This document shows positions 33,936 to 44,300 of a stretch of DNA of 61,537 nt, piece by piece (position 1 is the first letter of the stretch; each line of letters begins with the position of its first letter). The DNA comes from Schlegelella_A sp035995885 (GTDB taxonomy: Bacteria; Pseudomonadota; Gammaproteobacteria; Burkholderiales; Burkholderiaceae_C), in the NCBI GenBank assembly GCA_035995885.1, contig DASYKC010000046.1, positions 1-61,537 of the forward strand. Reading direction: 5' to 3'. A program made the translations under genes and the position numbers. Below the pieces are notes generated by a model. That model was not told the DNA's origin. It made no database searches and saw only the letters and a program-made list of their open reading frames with translations.

Positions 33936-34970
33936 CTAGGCGCTGCCCAGTCGGATCAGCCGCTTGCCGAGGTTCTCGCCGCGATAGAGGCCGGCGATCG
34001 CGTCGGGCGCGCACTCGATGCCATCGAGCACGTCCTCGAGGTAGCGAAGCTTGCCTTCGCGCAGCCAGCCGGCGAGCTCGGCGCGAGCCGGCGCGTGGTA
34101 TTCCGGGTGATCGAAAATGACGAAGCCCTGCATGCGCGCCCGCTTCACCAGCAGGTGGCGCTCGACGCGCGGGCCTTGCGGCGGCGGCGCCCAGCTCGCC
34201 ACCGACGCCGTGCCGCAGATGACGATGCGCGCGCCCGGGTTCAGGTGTGCCATCACGGCGTCGCTGATCGCACCGGCAGTGTTGTCGAAGTAGACATCGA
34301 CGCCCGCGGCGCACGCTTCGGCCAGCGCCGGCACGAAATCCGCGGCCTTGTAGTCGACGGCGGCATCGAAGCCGAAGCGGTCTCGACAAAGATCCCGCTT
34401 GACGGGGCCGCCCGCGATGCCGACGCTGCGGCATCCCTTCAGCCGCGCGATCTGGCCGACGCACGAGCCGACCGCGCCGGCGGCGGTGGACACGACGACC
34501 GTCTCGCCTGGCCGCGGCTGGCCCAGCTGCAGCAAGCCGTAATGCGCGGTGACGCCGTTGATGCCCAGCACGCCGAGCGCGGTCGACAACGGCAGGTCAG
34601 TCTCCTCGATGCGCCGTCCGATCGTCGTGGCATCGACGAGCGCGTAGTCCTGCCAGCCGTACATCCCGCCGACGGCCGTACCGATCGGCCAGGCCGGGTC
34701 ATTGGAGGCGACGATGTGGCCGGCGGCGAACGAGCGCATCACGGCGCCGATAGCCACCGGCTCCGAGTAGTTGGCGACCGCGCTCACCCAGCCGCGCATC
34801 GCCGGCTCGACCGAGAGCCAGGCGTTGCGCACCACGATCTGGCCCGGTCCGGGGATAGGGATCGGCGCCTCGGCGATCCTGAAGTGCCCGGCCTCCGGGA
34901 TGCCCTCGGGGCGGCTGGCCAGGAGCACCTGGCGGTTCATCGGCGGGCTCATCGTGCGCGTCTCCGTCAT
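33936..34970 (-). CDS. Zinc-independent MDR NADP-dependent oxidoreductase (PTGR/CurA-like)
   Basis: The 344-aa medium-chain reductase lacks zinc-binding cysteines. It has GINGVTAHYGLL, the nucleotide motif STAAGAVGSCVGQIA near 154-168 and YFDNTAGAISD, typical of prostaglandin reductase/leukotriene dehydrogenase-like enzymes. It reduces alpha,beta-unsaturated ketones or acyl derivatives. Divergence from the 35073 operon over a promoter with a perfect palindrome suggests it belongs to the same pathway. Confidence 0.9.
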   Translation of the reverse strand: MTETRTMSPPMNRQVLLASRPEGIPEAGHFRIAEAPIPIPGPGQIVVRNAWLSVEPAMRGWVSAVANYSEPVAIGAVMRSFAAGHIVASNDPAWPIGTAVGGMYGWQDYALVDATTIGRRIEETDLPLSTALGVLGINGVTAHYGLLQLGQPRPGETVVVSTAAGAVGSCVGQIARLKGCRSVGIAGGPVKRDLCRDRFGFDAAVDYKAADFVPALAEACAAGVDVYFDNTAGAISDAVMAHLNPGARIVICGTASVASWAPPPQGPRVERHLLVKRARMQGFVIFDHPEYHAPARAELAGWLREGKLRYLEDVLDGIECAPDAIAGLYRGENLGKRLIRLGSA

Positions 34971-35004
34971 GGTTGCGCCGGAGTTGCGGCGCAGCTTCCT
35001 TTGC

Positions 35005-35010
35005 TATAGT
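35005..35010 (+). promoter_or_regulatory. Possible -10 element of the 35073 operon
   Basis: TATAGT at 35005-35010 is followed directly by the palindrome at 35009-35022. A weak TTGCGG lies at 34984-34989, 15 bp upstream. A repressor on the palindrome would cover the -10 box. Confidence 0.35.
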
Positions 35011-35022
35011 ACACATGTGTAC
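35009..35022. promoter_or_regulatory. 14-bp perfect palindrome GTACACATGTGTAC
   Basis: It lies between the divergent MDR gene (start 34970) and MaoC gene (start 35073) and overlaps the possible -10 box. The following CATG and the shared GTAC halves link it to elements at 1908-1950, 24218 and 59553. It is the clearest operator candidate in the window. Confidence 0.55.
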
Positions 35023-35072
35023 CATGTGCTTCCATACGCTGAAGCACGAACGTCTTTTTGGGAGCAGCACGC

Positions 35073-35525
35073 ATGGCAGGCCGTTGGTTCGAGGAGTTCG
35101 GCGTCGGGCAGACATTCGAGCATGAGATCCGCCGTACCGTGACCGAGTCCGACAACGTCTGGTTCTGCGGCGCCACCTACAACCCGGCCGCCATCCACAT
35201 CGACGCGGAATACTGCAAGGGCACCGAGTTCGGCAAGCCGCTCGTCAACAGCATCTTCACGCTCGGGCTGGTGATCGGCCTGTCGGTGCAGGACACGACG
35301 CTGGGCACGACGGTCGCTAACCTCGGCATGAGCGACACCCGGTTCCCGAGCCCGGTGTTCCATGGCGACACGATCCGTTCGCGCACCACCGTCAAGGAGG
35401 TCCGGGCGAGCAAATCGCGGCCCAAGGCCGGCATCGTCACCTTCTTCCATCAGGGTCTCAATCAGCGCGACGAAGAGGTCTGCGTCTGCACCCGGCAGGC
35501 GCTGATGCTGAGGAAGCCGGCGTGA
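35073..35525 (+). CDS. MaoC-family dehydratase (mesaconyl-CoA-hydratase-like)
   Basis: The 150-aa hot-dog protein begins MAGRWFEEFGVGQTFEHEI, typical of MaoC hydratases related to mesaconyl-CoA hydratase. In the active-site helix the motif reads GATYNPAAIHID, keeping the histidine but not the usual aspartate, as in the mesaconyl-CoA branch. A CitE-like lyase follows with a 4-bp overlap, the same pairing as methylmalyl-CoA lyase/hydratase systems. The start at 35073 has GGAG about 10 bp upstream and gives the family N-terminus. Confidence 0.88.
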   Translation: MAGRWFEEFGVGQTFEHEIRRTVTESDNVWFCGATYNPAAIHIDAEYCKGTEFGKPLVNSIFTLGLVIGLSVQDTTLGTTVANLGMSDTRFPSPVFHGDTIRSRTTVKEVRASKSRPKAGIVTFFHQGLNQRDEEVCVCTRQALMLRKPA

Positions 35526-36391
35526 AGCTGCGCTCGATGCTGTTCGTGCCGGCCGACAGCGAGAGAAAGCTCGAGAAGTCGCTGGGCAGCCCGGCCGACG
35601 CGCTGATCCTCGACCTCGAGGACTCGGTCGCCGACGCCCGCAAGGCCGATGCGCGCGGCACTGCGGCAGCGTTCATCACCGCGAACGCCTCGCGGCTCGC
35701 TGCGCAACTCTATGTGCGCATCAACCCGCTCGACAGCGGCCTGGCGATGGGCGACCTCGCCACCGTCGTCGTTGCCGGGCTGGCCGGCGTCATGCTGCCG
35801 AAGACGCGCAGCGCCGCGGACATCGTGCGCCTCGGCCACTGCCTCGACGCGCTCGAAGCGCGCGCCGGCATCGCGCCGGGAGCGGTGCGGATTGTTCCGG
35901 TCGCCACCGAAACGCCGGAAGCGATCCTCAACATGCAAAGCTTCGCCGCGCCGATCGCCCGGCTCGCCGGAGTGACCTGGGGCGCCGAGGACCTGTCGGC
36001 AGCGATCGGCGCGGTCTCGAACCGCGACGAAGACGGCGGCTGGTCGCCGCTCTACGCGCTCGCCAACTCGCTCTGCCTCGCTGCGGCGGCCGCGACCGGC
36101 GTGCCGGCCATCGACACCCTGCACGCCGACTTTCGCGATTCGGCGGGGCTGGCGGCCGCCTGCCGCGCCTCCCGCCGGCGCGGCTTCCGCGGCAGGATCG
36201 CCATCCATCCCGACCAGGTGGCGATCATCAACGAGGCCTACTCGCCGAGCCCCGCCGAGCTCGCGCACGCGCGCCGCATCGTCGACGCGTTCGCGGCACA
36301 GCCGGATGCAGGCGCGCTCAGCATCGATGGCGTCATGGTCGACAAGCCGCACCTCACGCAGGCGCTGCGCACGCTGGCTGGCGCAGGCTGA
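35522..36391 (+). CDS. HpcH/HpaI-CitE family CoA-ester lyase
   Basis: The 289-aa protein has RSMLFVPADSERKLEKS, ALILDLEDSVA and WGAEDLSAAIGA, the magnesium- and CoA-binding signatures of CitE/malyl-CoA lyase-like enzymes. It cleaves (or condenses) a 3-hydroxyacyl-CoA such as a malyl- or citramalyl-CoA to a keto acid and acetyl-/propionyl-CoA. The start is a GTG in a GTGA overlap with the MaoC stop. The MaoC-CitE pair suggests hydration followed by retro-aldol or retro-Claisen cleavage of a branched dicarboxyl-CoA. Confidence 0.9.
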   Translation: MKLRSMLFVPADSERKLEKSLGSPADALILDLEDSVADARKADARGTAAAFITANASRLAAQLYVRINPLDSGLAMGDLATVVVAGLAGVMLPKTRSAADIVRLGHCLDALEARAGIAPGAVRIVPVATETPEAILNMQSFAAPIARLAGVTWGAEDLSAAIGAVSNRDEDGGWSPLYALANSLCLAAAAATGVPAIDTLHADFRDSAGLAAACRASRRRGFRGRIAIHPDQVAIINEAYSPSPAELAHARRIVDAFAAQPDAGALSIDGVMVDKPHLTQALRTLAGAG

Positions 36392-36417
36392 GCGCCACGG
36401 CTCGGACGGAGATCCTC

Positions 36418-37584
36418 ATGGACTTTTCGATCAACGAAGACCACCGCGCCATCCGCGACGGCGTGAGCGCGGTCGTGCGCTCGTTCGACGACGAGTACTG
36501 GCTGGCCCGCGACGACGACGGCAAGTTCCCGCACGAGTTCCATCGCGCGATGGCGGAGTCCGGCTGGCTCGGCATCACCATGCCGCCCGAGTACGGCGGT
36601 GCCGGCCTCGGCGTGACCGAGGCGGCGATCATGATGCACGAGGTGGCCAGTCACGGCGGCGGGATGGCAGCGGCGTCGACGGTGCACATCAACCTGTTCG
36701 GGCCGCATCCCATCGTCGTCTTCGGCACCGACGAGCAGCGGAAGCGCTGGCTGCCGGCGCTCGTTGAGGGCAAGGACCAGGTCGCCTTCGGCTTCACCGA
36801 GCCCGACGCCGGCCTCAACACCACGGCGATCAAGACCTTCGCGCAGAAGGCCCCGGGCGGCTACGTCGTTCACGGCCAGAAGGTCTGGACCTCGACCGCG
36901 CAGGTGGCCAGCAAGATCATGCTGCTGACGCGCACGACCAAGCTCGAGGACTGCAAGAAGCCGACCGACGGCATCACGATCTTCTACACCGATCTCGACC
37001 GCAGCAAGATCGACGTCCACCGGATCCCCAAGATGGGTCGCAAGGCCGTCGACTCGAACTCGATCTTCATCGACGGCCTGTTCATCCCCGAGGCCGATCG
37101 CGTCGGCGAGGAAGGCAAGGGCTTCTCGTACATCCTTCACAGCCTCAACCCGGAGCGGCTGCTGGTCGCGGCCGAGGCGATCGCCATCGGCCAGGACGCG
37201 CTGCGCCGCGCCGCCAAGTACGCGCGCGAGCGGGTCGTGTTCGGCCGACCGATCGGCCAGAACCAGGGCATCCAGCATCCGCTTGCGGAGCGCTGGATGG
37301 CGCTCGAGGCCGCATGGGCGATGGTCATGAAAGGCGCCTGGCTCTACGACCAGCATCAGCCCTGCGGCGCGGAAGCCAACGCCGCCAAGTTTCTCGGCGC
37401 ACGCGCCGGCTTCGACTCGTGCCTGCAGGCCGTGCTGACGCACGGCGGCTTCGGCTACGCCAAGGAATATCACGTCGAGCGATTGCTGCGCGAGGTCACC
37501 GTCACCCGCATCGCGCCCGTCACCGAGCAGCTCATCTTGTCGTTCATCGCCGAAAAGGTGCTCGACCAGCCGAAGTCCTATTGA
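36418..37584 (+). CDS. Acyl-CoA dehydrogenase family protein
   Basis: The 388-aa flavoprotein has FGFTEPDAGLNTT, HGQKVWTSTAQ and the FGRPIGQNQGIQ signature. At the usual catalytic position the segment RIAPVTEQ occurs where KIYEGTSQ is expected, so proline replaces the glutamate. The base must lie elsewhere, as in some FadE-type dehydrogenases. It is third in the 35073 operon and is followed 10 bp later by a second acyl-CoA dehydrogenase. The two may form a hetero-oligomer or act on successive intermediates. Confidence 0.92.
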   Translation: MDFSINEDHRAIRDGVSAVVRSFDDEYWLARDDDGKFPHEFHRAMAESGWLGITMPPEYGGAGLGVTEAAIMMHEVASHGGGMAAASTVHINLFGPHPIVVFGTDEQRKRWLPALVEGKDQVAFGFTEPDAGLNTTAIKTFAQKAPGGYVVHGQKVWTSTAQVASKIMLLTRTTKLEDCKKPTDGITIFYTDLDRSKIDVHRIPKMGRKAVDSNSIFIDGLFIPEADRVGEEGKGFSYILHSLNPERLLVAAEAIAIGQDALRRAAKYARERVVFGRPIGQNQGIQHPLAERWMALEAAWAMVMKGAWLYDQHQPCGAEANAAKFLGARAGFDSCLQAVLTHGGFGYAKEYHVERLLREVTVTRIAPVTEQLILSFIAEKVLDQPKSY

Positions 37585-37594
37585 GGAGAACAGG

Positions 37595-38791
37595 GTGTTC
37601 AAGCGCGAGTTGTTCAACGAGGACCACGAGGCGTTCCGCGACACGGTGCGGCGCTTCATCGAGAACGAGATCGCGCCGCATCACGCCGCGTGGGAAGGTT
37701 CGGGCATGGTGCCCCGAGAGCTCTGGCTGAAGGCGGGCGCCGCCGGCATGCTGTGCTGCACCGTCCCCGAACGCTATGGAGGCGCGGCCGCCGACTACCT
37801 GTTCGACGTCGTCGTGTTCGAGGAAATGGCGCGCTCGGGCTTCACCGGCCCCGGCTTCATGATCCATTGCGACCTGGTCGCGACCTACATCGCCAGCTTC
37901 GGCAGCGAAGCGCAGAAGCAGCAGTGGCTGCCCAGGATGGTCACCGGCGAGGCGATCGGCTCGCTCGGCATGACCGAGCCGCACGCCGGCTCCGACCTGA
38001 AGGCGATCCGCACCAAGGCCGTCCGCGACGGTGACGACTACGTGATCTCCGGCCAGAAGGTCTTCATCTCGAACGGCCAGCTGTGCGACGTGATCGTGCT
38101 GGCGACGAAGACCGACTCGACGGCGGGCGCCAAGGGCGTGACGCTGTTTCTCGTCGACGCCAGCGTGGCCGGCTTTCGCCGCGGCAAGAACCTGCACAAG
38201 CTCGGCATGAAGGCGCAGGACACGTCCGAGCTGTTCTTCGACGAGGTGCGCGTGCCCGCCGCGGCCATGCTGGGCGAGGAAGGCAAGGGCTTCGAGCTCA
38301 TGATGACCAAGCTCGCTCAGGAGCGGCTGGCGCAGGCGATCCGCTCCGCGGTGGTGGCCGAGACGGTCATTGACTGGACCATCGACTACACCGCCAACCG
38401 CAAGGCGTTCGGCAAGACGATCGCCGACTTCCAGAACACCCAGTTCAAGCTCGCCGAGCTGAAGACCGAGGCCGTCGTCGGTCGCCAGTTCACCGACAAG
38501 TGCATCGCCAACTTCATGAAGGGCGAGCTCGACGCGGTCGATGCCGCCATGGCCAAGATGTGGCTCAGCAACATGCACTGCAAGGTTGTCGACGAGTGCC
38601 TGCAACTCTTCGGTGGTTGGGGCTACATGTGGGAATACCCGATCGCGCGGGCGTATGCCGACGCGCGCATCGTCAAGATCGCGGGCGGTTCGATCGAGGT
38701 CATGAAGCACATCATCGGCCGCCAGCTGTTCGCCGCCTACAAGCCGCTCAAGGACGCCGTCAACGGCGTCGCCGGCATCAATCCCGCCTAG
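37595..38791 (+). CDS. Acyl-CoA dehydrogenase
   Basis: The 398-aa protein has LGMTEPHAGSDLK, GQKVFISNGQ and FGKTIADFQNTQ. The C-terminus reads KIAGGSIEVMK, the GG variant found in long-chain and isovaleryl-type enzymes. These use a glutamate in another helix, and LAQERLAQ near 246-253 could supply it. The start is a GTG at 37595 with GAGGAGA upstream. It probably desaturates a branched or long acyl-CoA and passes electrons to ETF. Confidence 0.93.
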   Translation: MFKRELFNEDHEAFRDTVRRFIENEIAPHHAAWEGSGMVPRELWLKAGAAGMLCCTVPERYGGAAADYLFDVVVFEEMARSGFTGPGFMIHCDLVATYIASFGSEAQKQQWLPRMVTGEAIGSLGMTEPHAGSDLKAIRTKAVRDGDDYVISGQKVFISNGQLCDVIVLATKTDSTAGAKGVTLFLVDASVAGFRRGKNLHKLGMKAQDTSELFFDEVRVPAAAMLGEEGKGFELMMTKLAQERLAQAIRSAVVAETVIDWTIDYTANRKAFGKTIADFQNTQFKLAELKTEAVVGRQFTDKCIANFMKGELDAVDAAMAKMWLSNMHCKVVDECLQLFGGWGYMWEYPIARAYADARIVKIAGGSIEVMKHIIGRQLFAAYKPLKDAVNGVAGINPA

Positions 38792-38802
38792 GAGACTCAC
38801 CC

Positions 38803-39705
38803 GTGAATCCATCGACCTTTCGCGCCGACGTGCTGACGGGCAAGCGCATCCTCATCACCGGCGGCGGCACGGGCCTCGGCAAGGAGCTGGCGCGTCATTT
38901 CGTCGCCCACGGCGCCTCGGTGCACATCTGCGGGCGGCGCGAAGGCGTCCTGAAGGAAGCCGTCGCCGAGCTGCAGGCCGCGGCTGCGCACGGCGGCAGC
39001 ATCGAATACCAGATCTGCGACGTGCGCGACGCCGAGCAGATCGATGCCATGGTCGAGCGCATCTGGCAAGGCGGCCCGCTGACCGGCCTCGTCAACAACG
39101 CGGCAGCCAACTTCATCTCGCCTTCGGTCGACATCAGCCCGCGCGGCTTTGCCGCGGTGCGCTCGACGGTGATGGACGGGTGCCTCTTCGCGACCCTGTC
39201 GTGCGGCCGGCGCTGGATCGCGCAAGGCCTGCCCGGCTCGGTGGTGAGCATGCTCGTGACGTGGGTCTGGACCGGCTCGGCCTACGTGCTGCCGTCGGTG
39301 ATGGCCAAGACCGCCGTGCACGCGATGACGATGTCGCTCGCGGTGGAATGGGGCAAGCACGGCATTCGCGTCAATGCGGTCGCTCCCGGCCCGTTCCCGA
39401 CCGAAAGCGCATGGGAAAAGCTGGCGCCGATCCCGAAGGCCAACGTCGGCGCCGCGTCGGCCGACGAAGTGCCGATGCAGCGCTTCGGGCGCATGCCCGA
39501 GCTGTGCAACCTGCTCACCTTCCTCCAGGCCGACGGCTGCGAATACCTGACCGGGGCGAACATCCCGATCGACGGCGGCCATCATCTCGCCGCACCCAGC
39601 ACGTTCGCCGCCCTCGGCAAGCTGACCGCCGAAGACTGGGCCGAGGCCAAGACCTTGGTGCGCGGCAAGGCCGAACAGGAGAAGGCGCAGCGCAGCGCCG
39701 GTTGA
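38803..39705 (+). CDS. SDR family, 2,4-dienoyl-CoA-reductase-like
   Basis: The 300-aa protein has TGGGTGLG near 19-26 and NNAA. The active site reads AYVLPSVMAKTAV: serine and lysine are spaced as in human DECR1 (S-x-x-x-K) instead of YxxxK. This indicates an NADPH-dependent 2,4-dienoyl-CoA reductase that removes awkward double bonds of unsaturated, for example terpenoid-derived, chains. The start is a GTG at 38803, with GGAG 9 bp upstream, 11 bp after the dehydrogenase stop. Confidence 0.89.
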   Translation: MNPSTFRADVLTGKRILITGGGTGLGKELARHFVAHGASVHICGRREGVLKEAVAELQAAAAHGGSIEYQICDVRDAEQIDAMVERIWQGGPLTGLVNNAAANFISPSVDISPRGFAAVRSTVMDGCLFATLSCGRRWIAQGLPGSVVSMLVTWVWTGSAYVLPSVMAKTAVHAMTMSLAVEWGKHGIRVNAVAPGPFPTESAWEKLAPIPKANVGAASADEVPMQRFGRMPELCNLLTFLQADGCEYLTGANIPIDGGHHLAAPSTFAALGKLTAEDWAEAKTLVRGKAEQEKAQRSAG

Positions 39706-39733
39706 CGGCACCGCCTTCGATCTCCTGAATGCC

Positions 39734-41281
39734 GTGGCAGCTCCGGGCAGCCCGACCCGTGACCTGCGCAGCAATGCGCGGGACACGCCGCGACGCGTCG
39801 CGATCGCCTGCGCTGGCGAGCGGCTCACGTACGAGGAGCTCGAGGCGCTGGCCAACCGGATGGCCGCCGCCCTGCGCGGCGCGGGCCTGGTCCGCGGCGA
39901 CCACGTCGCTTCGCTGATCGGCAACCGGCCCGAGGCCGTTGCCCTGGGCTGGGCCGCCTGGCGCGCCGGCCTTTATCTGACACCGATGGCCACCGGGCTG
40001 ACCGCGCATGAATTGCGCTATCTGGTCGAGGACTGCGATGCCAAGGTCGTCGTCGCCGATGCCGCGCTTGCCGACGCCGCGGCCGCGCTGCGCAGCCTGG
40101 TCGGCGGCGCGCGTTCCTGGCTGTCGTTGCGCGGCGCGATCGCCGGCTTCGAGGCGCTCGAGCCGATGCTCGCCGCCGCCTCGTCGCTGCCGTCGAGCGA
40201 CGAGGCGCCCGGTGCCTTGATGGTCTACACGTCGGGCACCACCGGCGCGCCCAAGGGCGTGATCCGGCCGCTGCTTCCCCCCGACTACCGAGGCACGCCA
40301 CCGTTCGCCGCCGACCTTCTCGCCCTGTTCGGCCTCGGCGACGATCCCGTCCGCTACCTCTCGACGGCGCCGCTGTACCACGCTGCACCCTTGCGCTTCG
40401 CGCTGGCCGTCACCGCCGGCGGCGGCACCGTGCACGTGATGGCGCGCTTCGATGCCGATGAGGCCCTGCGCCTCCTCAAGCAGGAAGAGATCACGCACAG
40501 CCAGTGGGTGCCGGCGATGTTCCAGCGCCTGCTCCAGCTGCCGGCGTCGCGCCGCGCCCGGTTCAGCGCGCCGGCCCACCGCAGCGCCGTGCATGGCGCT
40601 GCGCCCTGCCCGCCCGCGGTGAAGCGAGCCATGATCGCGTGGTGGGGGCCGATCGTCGTTGAGTACTACTCGGGCAGCGAAGGCATCGGCCTGGCGCTGA
40701 TCGATTCGGCCGAGGCGCTGGCGCACCCCGGGTCGGTGGGCAAGGCTCGCAAAGGCACGCTGCACATCGCCGACGCGTCGGGCAACGCCCTTCCGGCCGG
40801 CACGACCGGCCTGATCTGCTTTTCCGGGGTGGCGCCGTTCGCCTACTACAAGGCCCCCGAGAAGACGGCCGCGCGCACCTTGCCGGCCGGCTGGCAGACC
40901 TTCGGCGACATCGGCTACGTCGACGTCGAGGGCTACCTCTACCTCACCGATCGCCAGGACGACATGATCATCTCCGGTGGCGTGAACCTGTACCCGCAGG
41001 AGATCGAGGCGGCGATCCGCGACACGCCTGGCGTCTGGGACTGCGCGGTGGTCGGCGTCGCCGACGATCGTTTCGGCGAGACTCCGGTCGCGTTCGTGGT
41101 GCCCGATCAAGACCGTGTCGACCGAGACCCAAGCACGCTCGTGGCCGCCGTCCGGCTGCAGTGCGAAACGCGCCTCGCCCGCACCAAGCATCCTTCCCAG
41201 ATCCGCATCGTCGACAGCCTGCCGCGGTCAGCGACCGGGAAGCTGTTGCGCCGGGCGTTGCGAGAGCTCGTCGCGCACTGA
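39734..41281 (+). CDS. AMP-dependent acyl-CoA ligase
   Basis: The 515-aa adenylate-forming enzyme has TSGTTGAPKG at 166-175, YSGSEGIGL, DRQDDMIISGGVNLYPQEI and a C-terminal SATGKLLRRAL. It is a short fatty/aryl-CoA ligase-like enzyme. It is the third ligase of the window and probably activates a free-acid intermediate or alternative substrate of this operon. The GTG at 39734 is the best in-frame start; the nearby ATG at 39729 is in another frame. It lies 28 bp after the SDR. Confidence 0.88.
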   Translation: MAAPGSPTRDLRSNARDTPRRVAIACAGERLTYEELEALANRMAAALRGAGLVRGDHVASLIGNRPEAVALGWAAWRAGLYLTPMATGLTAHELRYLVEDCDAKVVVADAALADAAAALRSLVGGARSWLSLRGAIAGFEALEPMLAAASSLPSSDEAPGALMVYTSGTTGAPKGVIRPLLPPDYRGTPPFAADLLALFGLGDDPVRYLSTAPLYHAAPLRFALAVTAGGGTVHVMARFDADEALRLLKQEEITHSQWVPAMFQRLLQLPASRRARFSAPAHRSAVHGAAPCPPAVKRAMIAWWGPIVVEYYSGSEGIGLALIDSAEALAHPGSVGKARKGTLHIADASGNALPAGTTGLICFSGVAPFAYYKAPEKTAARTLPAGWQTFGDIGYVDVEGYLYLTDRQDDMIISGGVNLYPQEIEAAIRDTPGVWDCAVVGVADDRFGETPVAFVVPDQDRVDRDPSTLVAAVRLQCETRLARTKHPSQIRIVDSLPRSATGKLLRRALRELVAH

Positions 41282-41309
41282 AGCAGCCGCTGCCCTCGAA
41301 AGAACATCG

Positions 41310-44300
41310 ATGACCGACCTGTCCGCAGAGTTCAAGGCACTCGCCGCCTATCGACCGAGGCACAAGGTTCGCTTCGTCACCGCGGCCAGCCTGTTCGACG
41401 GCCACGACGCCGCCATCAACATCATGCGGCGCATCCTGCAAGGCATGGGGGTGGAGGTCATTCACCTCGGCCACAACCGCTCGGTCGACGAGGTGGTCAC
41501 CGCCGCGCTGCAGGAAGACGTGCAAGGCATCGCCATCAGCAGCTACCAGGGCGGCCACGTCGAGTACTTCAAGTACATGGTCGACCTGCTGAAGGAGCGT
41601 GGCGGCGCCCACATCCAGGTCTTCGGCGGCGGCGGCGGGGTCATCGTGCGCGGCGAGATCGCCGAGCTGCAGGGGTATGGCGTCAGCCGCATCTACAGCC
41701 CCGAGGACGGCCAGCGGATGGGCCTACAGGGAATGATCGGCGAGATGGTGATGCGCTGCGATCACGACCTGGCCATGCACGTGCCCAAGTCGCTGGCGGC
41801 GATCCAGGGCAGCACGGAGGCCCATTGGCGCGCGCTCGCGCAGCTCATCACCGCGCTCGAAAGCGGCAAGGCGGGCAACACGATCAAGCAGGCCGTGCAC
41901 GCGAAAGCGGCGCAGGCGAAGACCCCCGTCCTGGGCATCACCGGCACCGGCGGCGCCGGCAAGTCGAGCCTTACCGACGAGCTGATCCGGCGCCTGCGGC
42001 TCGATCAGGGCGATGCCTTGCGGGTGGTCGTCATCTCCATCGACCCGAGTCGGCGCAAGAGTGGCGGCGCGCTGCTGGGCGACCGCATTCGCATGAACGC
42101 CATCCACCCCTGGCGCCAGGGGCAGAGGGTCTACATGCGCAGCCTGGCGACGCGCGACTTCGGCAGCGAGATCAGCCAGGCGCTGCCGGACGTGCTGGCG
42201 GCCTGCAAGTGCGCGGGCTTCGACCTGATCGTCGTCGAGACGTCCGGCATCGGCCAGGGCGACGCCGCCATCGTGCCGCTGGTCGACGTGCCGATGTACG
42301 TCATGACGCCGGAGTTCGGCGCCCCCAGCCAGCTCGAGAAGATCGACATGCTCGACTTCGCCGAGTTCGTCGCCATCAACAAGTTCGACCGCAAGGGTGC
42401 CGCCGATGCCTTGCGCGATGTCGCCAAGCAGGTGCAGCGCAACAAGGAGGCCTGGAAGCAAAGCCCCGAAGACATGCCGGTGTTCGGCACCATGGCCAGT
42501 CGCTTCAACGACGACGGCGTCACCGCGCTGTACCAGGCGCTGCTGCCGCGACTTGCCGAGCTCGGCCTGAAGCGCGTCGCGTCGACGCTGCCCGCGGCCG
42601 CGACACGCCACAGCACGCACCAGGTCTCTATCGTGCCCGGCGCCCGCGCTCGCTACCTGGCCGACATCGCCGACACGGTGCGCGGCTACAAGCTGCTCGC
42701 CCGCGACCAGGCGAGGCTCGCGCGCGAGGTACAGCAACTGCGCGCCAGCGCCGCCATGCTGGGGCAGGCCGATCCCTCCGAGGCGAGCGCCGGTGCCGCC
42801 GCGACGCGGCTTGCCGAGCAACGCGAAGGCCGGCAGGACCCGCGGGCGAAGAATCTGCTGACGATGTGGCCCGACATGCAGAAGGCCTACGCCGGCGACG
42901 AGTACGTGGTGAAGATCCGCGACAAGGAGATCCGCACCGCCCTGGTCTACACCACGCTCTCGGGCAGCAAGGTCCGCAAGGTGGCGCTGCCGACCTGGGA
43001 TGACCACGGCGAGATCCTCAAGTGGCTGATGCTCGATAACGTGCCCGGGAGCTTCCCCTACACCGCGGGAACCTTCGCCTTCAAGCGCGAGGGCGAGGAT
43101 CCGACACGGATGTTCGCCGGCGAGGGCGACGCCTTCAAGACCAACACCCGCTTCAAGCTGCTCTCGGCCGGCACGGCCGCCAAGCGCCTGTCGACGGCGT
43201 TCGACTCCGTCACCCTGTACGGCAACGACCCCGCCACCCGGCCCGACATCTACGGCAAGGTCGGCAACTCGGGCGTGTCCATCGCCACGCTGGAGGACAT
43301 GAAGGTCCTGTACTCGGGGTTCGACCTGACCCACGCCGCGACCAGCGTGAGCATGACGATCAACGGCCCGGCGCCGACCATCTTGGCGATGTTCCTGAAC
43401 ACCGCGATCGATCAGAACCTCGACAAGTTCAAGACCGACAACGGGCGCGAACCCACTGCCGACGAAAGCGGGAAGATCACCGAATGGGTCGAGGAAAACG
43501 TTCGCGGCACGGTGCAGGCCGACATCCTGAAGGAAGACCAGGGCCAGAACACCTGCATCTTCTCGACCGAGTTCAGCCTCAAGGTCATGGGCGACATCGC
43601 CGAGTACTTCGTCCACCACAAGGTGCGCAACTTCTACTCGGTGAGCATCTCCGGGTATCACATCGCCGAGGCCGGTGCGAACCCGATCAGCCAGCTCGCG
43701 TTCACGCTTTCGAACGGCTTCACCTTTGTCGAGGCCTACCTGGCGCGGGGCATGCACATCGACGACTTCGCGCCGAACCTGTCCTTTTTCTTCAGCAACG
43801 GCATGGACCCGGAGTACACGGTCCTCGGGCGGGTGGCGCGACGTGTCTGGGCAGTCGCGATGCGCGACCGCTACGGCGCCAACGAGCGCAGCCAGAAGCT
43901 GAAGTACCACGTCCAGACCTCGGGTCGGAGCCTACACGCGCAGGAAATCCAGTTCAACGACATCCGCACGACCCTGCAGGCGCTGATCGCGATCTACGAC
44001 AACTGCAACTCGCTGCACACCAACGCCTTCGACGAGGCGATCACGACCCCGACCGAGGACTCGGTGCGCCGGGCGATGGCGATCCAGCTGATCATCAACC
44101 GAGAGTGGGGGCTGGCCAAGAACGAGAACCCGAACCAGGGCTCCTTCATCGTCGACGAGCTGACCGAGCTGGTCGAGGAAGCCGTGCTCGGCGAGTTCGA
44201 GAAGATCAGCGAGCGCGGCGGCGTCCTCGGCGCGATGGAGACCGGCTACCAGCGCGGCAAGATCCAGGAAGAGAGCATGCATTACGAGATGCTCAAGCAC

